Assembly (NCBI RefSeq): GCF_016545825.1
Contig: NC_052612.1
Coordinates: 48,591,738-48,655,737 of the forward strand
DNA: 64,000 nt
Reading direction: 5' to 3'
Source of the DNA: Eucalyptus grandis
Taxonomy: Eukaryota; Streptophyta; Magnoliopsida; Myrtales; Myrtaceae
Part shown: one piece after another, positions 56,552 to 64,000 of the stretch
Position numbering within the stretch: the stretch's first letter is position 1
How the letters are laid out: each line of letters starts with the position of its first letter
Program-made: the position numbers and the translations under genes
Notes under the pieces: model-generated
Databases searched by the model: none
Told to the model about the DNA's origin: nothing
What the model saw: the letters and a program-made list of their open reading frames with translations, nothing else

Positions 56552-59500
56552 ATGATCGAGTCGGCCATGGCGGTCCGGTTCGCCTCCGGTCCGACCTTCT
56601 CCTCCTCCTCCGCCGCCGCCGCCATAATCCGTAACTTCGTAGCTTCCTCTTCTGTTGCTTTCTTTCTCCTTCCTTGCTGAGATAATGGCGATGCAACGGT
56701 TCGTCTCCATTCGTTTTTGGTGCTAGATTTTTTCAGTAAACATCGAAGACCAGCTCATTTGTGCTCGCTTGTTGAGATTTTCTTGTGATTTTCGTTCATT
56801 TTCTTATTCACTCGAGAGAGGCATAATGTTGTCCGCTGATGCAGAAAATTTAGATTCTCTTCTTTCTTTCGAAGGTTACCGTTCCTTCTGGAGCTCGGAC
56901 GAGTGCCCCGGTGCGCACGCGAGCTCTCGCCGGATTTCGCACTCCGGCAGCTTCGACATTCCGTGGTGAGTGCTCGACGCTTAGGCTCGTTTTGATGAAT
57001 AAAGGCTGTTTTCGGAATTGATTTGGATTTGGAAGCAATGAGATCGGTTGACTGCTACAGTTACCAGAGGTTCAATGGCAGCTCTCTATTGAAAAAGAAG
57101 AATGCCGCGAGGAACAAGGTTAGAGCTACTGCAGAGCATTTAGGCTCCGCTTCTGATCCGGCGAAGTGCAATGGAAGGGCCGGGTATCATCCGTTTGAGG
57201 ATATCGCTGAGTTAGCATCTGGCGGGGATGCGACACTTACTGCCGCAGAAACCACAAGGACGATTGTCGAGGTATCTTTACTGTATATCACATGCCGGAT
57301 GTTCATATCGAAGCTTTTGCTTTTATTCATGTGGCTTTACGTTCGATTGAAGTGTTGTTCTTGGTTATGTAGCTGATGCTTCTGTTAGTGTGTTGAGTAC
57401 AGGTTAACACCAAAGCGACCCTGTTGTTTTCTGGTGTGATTGAGGATGAAATCTACGAGAACATTCTTTGCCCAGATTTGCGTTACACGACTGATGAACA
57501 GGGAAGTGAGTATACGAAGTCCACTTTGTTCAAATTTTATAATCCTGGTTATACTTCCCCGAGCCACATGAAAAAAGAAAAAAATATGAGAATATACTCT
57601 CTCTGCTTTGGCGTTTTGCAGATATTTACTTTCAGGTGAACAATGATGAGGAGACTATTCAAACACTAGCTTCAGGGAGTAATGTTGTGGTGTGCCCTTT
57701 TTCCACTAGAAATATGTTTGTGCACAGTATTTAAGTTTATATAGTGTATTGACTGGCAATAGTTGTGTATCAAACACAACTTCTTATTTAAACAAAATAA
57801 CATGATGCTTCTTTTTTAAACAAAATAACATGATGCTTTTGCAATTCATTCTGCAAGAATTGCTTGAAGATGCTTCTGTTGTCATCTTAGTTAATGGGTG
57901 TGATATAAAATGCAGCAAGTGATAATAGGCCTGGATACCAAGGAGATGCTCGATGAGATGGAGATATCAGGTCCAGCAGATATTCACTTTGGGATCGATG
58001 AGATTGGGGAGGAAGATAGTGACATTGACGAGGATGAGGATGAGGATGAGGATGAGGATGAGGATGGTGAAGACGATGATTATGGAGAGGTATACATACT
58101 TTCAGATACAAAGGAGCCTTGCAATAATGTTGTATAATGTCATATTCTCGGCTTTAGTTCTCTCCTTACTTTTGTGCCCAGTATCTGCTTACTAAGATTT
58201 AGAATTCCCTTTGTTTTGTTTTATTTGTGGTGTCTTTACTCTTTATACTCTAGTTTTCTGCAATAAAATTTATCTATATGTTATCCGGTGTTAGTTGGTC
58301 AACTCCTTGTATGCAGATATCTGTAAATGAGGGAGACATACTTCTATTTTACATGTTTGAATATTACTTTGGCTTCTCAATTAATTTCCTTTTTTCTGTC
58401 ACAGTACATTCATTCAGATGAGGACAACGTTTATATTAGTTTGTATTTGGTGTAATTATTGTGTACGAGTGTCTTACCTTCCCCCTCTGTTAATTTTAAG
58501 TAAATTTTGTTATTCTTATAACTGTAAGTGAGGTAAAATTTTGAGTTTGCTTAAACTCAATGAAGGAAAATTTTACTGTGATTCTAACTCATCTTGATTA
58601 TTGGTATAGTCTATCATTTCACATTCAATAACCAAAGTCCATTTATTTGGAGGCCAGAGAATTGCAATTTTGTTTATTTTAGCATTTTTCATGTGAAGTT
58701 ACAATGGCAATGTGTTGTACTTTCCCTCATAGAAAAAAGAGAAATCTTGGCACAGGGCCAAAATGGCTAGACCTCTGAACTAGTTTATCACCTGTGATAG
58801 GACTGGGTTTCTGTACTTGACGATGAGGATGATGAGGACCAATCTGATGGAGATCCAGGAGATTGGGCAAAATTGGAGACAATGAGATCTTCTCACCCAA
58901 TGTACTTTGCCGAAAAGGTGGCTGAGGTAAATGAGTACTGCTCAAGTTTTGGTCCTGGATAATTAGATACCATGAAAACCGTTAGAATATTTAAACAACA
59001 AACCACGCATTAATCTAACGGCTTAAGCTTTTAAAAAAGTTGGCAATGGTTCCACAAAATTTTACATGGTAGCTGGAGGTCTAGTGTTCAGTTCTTTTTA
59101 GGCTCCATTCGTCTCCCCAATTAAATTTCCATGCTTAGCACTAGGCAAAAAGACTAAACTAAGCATGAGGGGGAATGTTAGAATATTTAAATAATAAACC
59201 ACGCTTTCATCTAATAGCTAAAAGCTTTTAGAACAGTTGGCAGTAATTCCACGAAATCTCACAAAAACAAAAACCAAGAATGATTTAAGCTGGATGCGCC
59301 AAAAAATTTCAATGTTTCATAGTATTGTACCTCATAAAATAAAAACAAATGTGGCAGTATCTATCTTTTAATTCGGTTTTCACTTTCGCTCGAATTCTTA
59401 TTTCAGGTTGCTTCAGATGGCCCTATTGATTGGATGGAACGGCCTCCTGTTGGCATTGCCATACAAGGCCTTTTAAGCCCTGCACTTCTCGAAGAAAACT

Positions 59501-61532
59501 CCATCAATCAGAGACACCTATCTAGTCCCGATACTGGTGCCGAAGTAGATCGCACTAGAACTATCCTTGAAGACAAACAAGTAGATTCTAGTAGCACTGA
59601 TGCTGATGGACAAGATCATTCACTTGAAGATGGCCCCAGTCGGGCAGAGGAACTGGGCAAGAATGGAAGCCCCAGGAGTGGGAAGTCCCTTTACAAGCTC
59701 GAGATGATCAATATTCAGCTGCTTTCAGTACATGGTCCTCCGGTATGTTCTCAAGATTTTACTCTGTGCTTAAGATCCCAGTGTACTTTATGAGTATGAC
59801 TCTGTAACTCATCTCTTTGTGGCAGGATCATGCGTTTTCACCACACATATGTACACATTTTCACATTCTAAACCATTCTGTACCACATATTTCTCTTTAC
59901 TGCAGTTGAGTCATTACAATGATTCAGCAAAAAGAGGAGGTTTGGATGATGCCCAAATTGATCCAGACATTGTTGGACTTGTATCTATTTAGTTGTTCCC
60001 ATTCCTATTTCCGTACTGTTGTCCTCCCACCCCTTAAAGAAGGGAACACAAGTTGGCTAGCTTCAAATTATTGGCCATCATCTGGTTTGTCATTCTAAAT
60101 ACTACATTTTGGCTTAAGGAAAGGAAGAGGTGATTGATTAACTTCAGAGCTAAAAGGCCTAAATACCTGCTGTCTTAGCTCAAATGGAATGCTTTCATTA
60201 GCTGTTTTTGGATTTTGAAAAATCACGTGTGATTTCCTCTTGTAGAATAACAGCTTCAAACTATTGAGTTGTTTATATATGAATTTGCTTGTTGAATTGT
60301 GATGATTTTATGTAGCAGTTATCTAATTTTCTCCCTTCAACCCTATGCAGCACACTGTTGAGGTAGAAGATTTCAGGAAAGCGCAACCAGATGCTATTGC
60401 TCACTCAGCCGCCAAGATCATCTCCCGATTGAAAGCTGGCGAAGAGAAAACTATACAAGCCCTCAAGTCCCTCTGCTGGAGATGCAAGGGGATTCAAGTG
60501 GAGGTGAGATACAGACTGGTAGTTAGAAGTTGTTGTGGTGCTTAAGCTGCATGCTTGTACCCCTGCTGTTGCAGTAGTTGAGCTGCATTCCTGTATCACT
60601 AATGCTGGGGAAGGAATTTTCTCAGTTGATTAAAAAGTTCTCATTGCTTGTTATGCATCAATTCAAAATGTTTTGTACTTTTTGCAATTTTGAGGATACA
60701 GCATGAATTGGTATTTTGACTCAAATGACTCAATCATTCTCAACCCTGAAAAAAATTATTGCCATTTTGTGAAATCTGTTTCCTAATGTGAATTATTACT
60801 GTAATTAATCATTATGATGCTTCTCTTGAGTTCAGATATCCTGCCCTATGATAGTAAGAGTGATATTTATGTCCTTTCTGACAGGAAGCTATGATAACTG
60901 GTGTTGATGCTCTTGGCTTCGATGTAAGAATCTGCTCAGGAACACAAATTCAAACATTGCGCTTTGCATTTGAAACAAGGGTATGCTGTTTCTGTGCCAA
61001 AAAGCATTTCTCAGGGCTTCTTTAGTCGATATAAATCTTGAATTTCCTTTTCTCAAGTTTATGGTTTGTCTGCTTCAGCAAAACTCCCTTCGGGAGCTAT
61101 GAGCTAACACGAGAGAAAAAAAGAAAGAAAAACCCTTAGGAGCTTCCTTTCTTTTTTTTTTTCTTTTCCTTGTTTGAATTATTTAGAGCTTTTGAGAACG
61201 TCAGTGAGATGCGTAAGTGTGGCCCTTTTCTATTAAAAGATATCAGGGCAAAGTGATTCTGGCAAACATTGACAAATTTTTATAAGCCATCCCTTTTGGT
61301 GAGTTCACCGAGTCCATGACTTATATTCATTTATGGACAGTTAAAATCACTTTTTTGCCATTGCTTCTATGTTTTACTTGCCAAAATTCAAAATGCGTTT
61401 TCTGGAGTCGCTATTTCATTCTTCTGACTATTGTCTTTGCAGGCCACTTCAGAGCAAAGTGCTGAGAGACAGGTTAATAATCTACTGTTCCCAAGGGTCC
61501 TGCGCAAGCCACATAAGAAGAAGGCTCATTAA
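56552..61532 (+). CDS. At3g49140-like plastid protein with DUF2470-type C-terminus, 12 exons
   Basis: Function unknown. Some databases label this family PPR, but no PPR motif is visible. Exons: 56552-56638, 56875-56965, 57036-57271, 57403-57505, 57622-57689, 57916-58089, 58801-58926, 59407-59742, 59906-59980, 60351-60503, 60885-60980, 61443-61532, in consistent phase, 544 aa. The first two exons give a Ser/Ala/Arg-rich stretch typical of a plastid transit peptide. YHPFEDIAEL and VNTKATLLFSGVIEDEIYEN start a region resembling the FMN-binding split barrel. Exon 6 encodes an acidic Asp-Glu run. After a variable linker, HTVEVEDFRKAQPDAIAHSA to GVDALGFDVRI and LRFAFET has the pattern of DUF2470/HugZ C-termini, an arrangement also found in the glutamyl-tRNA reductase-binding protein. 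The end is basic (RKPHKKKAH). Exon 1's donor (TTC|GTAGCT) is the weakest call. Confidence 0.87.
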
Positions 61533-62475
61533 AAGCGAAACGTTTCATTTTAGGTTTCAACACGAGTGCAGAATTGTTTGTTGTATCGCTCTCAATTGAT
61601 TAATTTAGCACCTCCAGTGCAAAAAGTGAAAAAGAATATAAAAAAAAAAGGGAATGAGGAAGGAAAAGATGGAGAGAAAAACACAGGATGAGTTCTGTAC
61701 ATGTATTTTGTGCAAGCAATGGATTTCATTCTTCTTCAGAGCCATTTATCACCCGACCCTTGGCTATCTGTCATGTTACTTTTTCCATACGTGGTTGGTT
61801 CACTGAAACGATCTTGGAGGTCAGCGGGTTGATTAGGCCTGCGATAGTTTCTGATCGATTCCCAACCAGATCGTGCAAAAACCACAGCGCAACCAGATAT
61901 AAACACGGACCATACAGATTCAAGATCCAAGAGTTGGACATCAGATAGTCCGAGAATGAAAAAAGCACATGGCTTAGGAAATTATTTTGAACTATACACA
62001 AGGGCAAAAATGCACCATTAATCAGAGAGCTTTGCTCTGTACTACCATAAGAACTATGATAAAAACATCAAGACGCCTCGATATATTGCAGAAAATTGAA
62101 GAGCTTAAATATAGCTTCCACTCAGATTAATGATCATCAGGTGAAGCGAACCGGAAATTGTGAGCAAGCCTTGCTCACGCCCTATAAATACCATGACTTT
62201 TCCATAAAAACCATCTGCGAGTGGTCGGAATAATTTCTCAGCCCGATGTTTCAACTTTGAATAGCATAACTCCTCTGAGATGCTATCTGCCAAGGAAATT
62301 ATTGTCAAAGTAAATATCAGAGCTCAGAGTACTTTCCTTAGTAACCCCATCTTTACAGCAATTACTTTTAGTCTTCCGCTCTTTCCTTCGTGGGATTGAA
62401 TTGAAAGGATACATAAAGTGCTACCCTTGTTCAAGTCTTGCAAGCAGGACTGGGTTTCCTCCCGAATAATTGCAA
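61533..62475. other. 3' region between convergent genes
   Basis: It should hold the 3' UTRs of the plus-strand gene and of PrimPol. The minus-strand frame 62105-62308 is open but unrecognised. No further PrimPol exon is evident to the left of 62476. Confidence 0.4.
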
Positions 62476-63824
62476 CTATGAGCCACAGGAATGGTTAACC
62501 TCAAGCTTAACCTGAGGTATAACCGTTTCTACATCCACCCACCAATCCTCGTCTTCATCCACACAGTAGTTCTCCTGCCAGATGTGCATCATACTATGAA
62601 CAATTTGACCAGCCTTCTCCTCCGGCAACAAAGCAGCTCTCTCTCTCTCTCTCTCTCTCTCAGCAGTCATTTAAGTAAAAATGTAGGGTTTAGTATTACC
62701 TCTCTTAAAGATCCCACGATATTTGCACAAATAAGTAAAGTGGATGACTAACCTTGTTGTCATAATCCATGACCTGTTGGTTTTCTACAGCATTTGCGAC
62801 TCTTATAGCTTCGAGCCACCAAGCATCCATAGGGGAGCAATTTGCTGTATTTTCATCATTGTCAAGCACATTATTCGTTACATCAGGAGGATTTGCCATC
62901 TGCACCGAATCAAAGAATGCTGATAGATCAGGCACACTATCCTCCGGGATCAGGCGCAAGGGAGAGCGGTAACCTGGGCCATCACTAAGCTCGCTTTACC
63001 TTCACTTTCACACACAAAAAAAGGTTTCGAATGGATAAATGTGGGACATGACTTTTCTGTACCTTTGCAATCAGGATCATGACATTTCTGGTAATATGCA
63101 GCCCAATTCAGATCAACAACGTAGATAACTGGCCACTCACAGTAGGGAAATGATAAGATTGTGTTTCCCAAAGGTAAACTTAAAAAGCATGAATCAACAT
63201 AAGTAATTTTTTATTAAAAAGACATAGCATATACCGTGATTGCTTTTATGCTCTCTGCCTATCCTCTCACAGAACCTGTTCCTCAACATGTTGTAAACCA
63301 TGAGTCCATGCTCTGAGAACCAGTACCAGCTTCGAATTTTACCTATATTGCAACAGAATCATCAGCATTACAGCAGAAAAGGAGAAGAAAAGGATAGACC
63401 TTGCAATAGATCGCTTTTTTGACACTGTTGCGCCTGAAGGAGAAAGTGCCATTCAATGATTTGCTTTCAAATCAGAGATATTAATTGAATTAAAATTTCT
63501 TTCAGTCTGTTGCTTTAAAGAAACCTAGATATAACTTTTTGTCTTCCATGGAAAAAAGTTTGCAATTTTATTATCATCTACAGTCTCAACTTATCTATGA
63601 ACTATGTATGAAGCAATTAAAATTACTCATCACTCTGTTTTCTCAAAAATAAAACAATAGCAATTACCTGATACAGTTCCAATTGAGGCCACAGATTCAA
63701 TGAATTTGTCCAACATCGGGAAAGGTGACTTGTCAATGAAGTAATTTGCCGAATTATCACTAGGTAAAGAGTTGAAATTACGCTCTTGCAAAGCAAGATT
63801 GTATCTTCCAATGTCAGCATTCAC
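62476..63824 (-). CDS. PRIMPOL: PrimPol (primase-polymerase), C-terminal exons; gene runs off the window
   Basis: PrimPol is an archaeo-eukaryotic-type primase that re-primes stalled forks in nucleus and organelles. The visible exons on the minus strand are 63668-63824, 63235-63342, 62973-63128 (approximate lower end 63048-63050, see below), 62753-62973 and about 62476-62640. The zinc-knuckle exon runs from 63128 to its GT donor next to 'CHDPDCK' near 63051. Phases are consistent. Key text: IDKSPFPMLDKFIESVASIG, IRSWYWFSEHGLMVYNML, NRFCERIGREHKSNH, then VIYVVDLNWAAYYQKCHDPD and YRSPLRLIPED. This supplies the UL52-type zinc knuckle: C-x6-H and C-x4-C, the spacing seen in human PRIMPOL. The catalytic AEP core lies beyond position 64000. 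The last exon's acceptor falls in a GA run, so its exact start is uncertain. The Arabidopsis match I recall is At5g52800. Confidence 0.9.
62639..62662. repeat. CT/GA microsatellite at the last PrimPol splice acceptor
   Basis: (CT)n on the plus strand is (GA)n on the coding strand, and the final PrimPol exon begins at its edge. Every second base pair offers an AG acceptor. The in-frame choices include exon starts at 62640, 62646 and so on, which would add Arg-Glu pairs. A pyrimidine tract is lacking immediately upstream, which is unusual for an acceptor. Confidence 0.8.
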
Positions 63825-64000
63825 CTGCGTAAGGGAGAAAAAAATCCATCATGTGAGAGACCACCACAGAGTTCTAGCACATTAGACCACCTAGGCTAAA
63901 AATTTTCCAGATCTCAGCTCCACCCACTCAAGACCATGAGTTTGTAGCTGATAATGAAAAGTCCGGCATATCATGCGCATATAGTTGATGAAGGGGCCCT

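Noticed and set aside
1..64000. A previously undescribed multi-gene biological system
   Set aside because: All recognisable genes belong to known families with unrelated roles. The repeated SGT1-UGT module is the nearest thing to a new arrangement, and its evidence points to duplication and decay, not to a joint function.

Overview
The window reads as nuclear DNA of a flowering plant (eudicot). Genes are split by GT-AG introns, and plant-only families are present (SGT1, WRKY, PLS-type PPR, UGT with a 44-residue PSPG box). LTR, hAT and long-TIR DNA elements, a plastid-DNA insertion, and GA/CT-rich tracts near gene starts are also seen. A rosid, perhaps Myrtaceae (Eucalyptus-like), is my impression, not a demonstrated identification.

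Left part (1-25.7 kb): a decayed tandem array of a module made of a flank block R, an SGT1 gene and a UGT gene. Unit 1 has R (split by a copia element at 648-4745), an SGT1 exon-4 fragment (5.66-6.17 kb) and a UGT gene with two frameshifts (7.9-9.5 kb). Unit 2 has R (12.7-14.6 kb), one apparently intact SGT1 gene (15.1-20.4 kb, 10 coding exons, 372 aa) and a deleted UGT pseudogene (21.3-21.8 kb). Unit 3 has R (21.9-22.8 kb, resuming at 23.47 kb) and the 3' end of an SGT1 pseudogene, cut off at 25.68 kb, shortly before plastid-derived DNA (ycf2 plus trnI-GAU pieces, 25.86-26.56 kb). hAT-like and long-TIR elements are nested throughout, several dated relative to the duplication by their empty paralogous sites.

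Middle (27-38.4 kb): a TIR-bounded element filled with a minisatellite, then an intronless PPR gene (+), convergent with the complex I subunit NDUFA5/B13 gene (-), then a WRKY22/27-type gene (-) with a probable 1-base deletion after the zinc finger. As I recall the Arabidopsis map, At5g52830 (WRKY27), At5g52840 (NDUFA5) and At5g52850 (PPR) are adjacent, so this looks like conserved microsynteny. The PrimPol-like gene at the right end (compare At5g52800) fits the same ancestral neighbourhood.

Right part (38-64 kb): long repeat-bearing spacers, then a Tic22-like gene (-, 9 exons, 561 aa), an At4g18975-type PPR gene (-, 294 aa), an At3g49140-type split-barrel/DUF2470 protein gene (+, 12 exons, 544 aa) and the 3' half of PrimPol (-, running off the window). 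The last two are convergent.

These are mostly housekeeping or organelle-directed genes with separate roles. I saw no gene cluster or novel molecular system. The most unusual feature is the repeated SGT1-UGT module and its stepwise decay.
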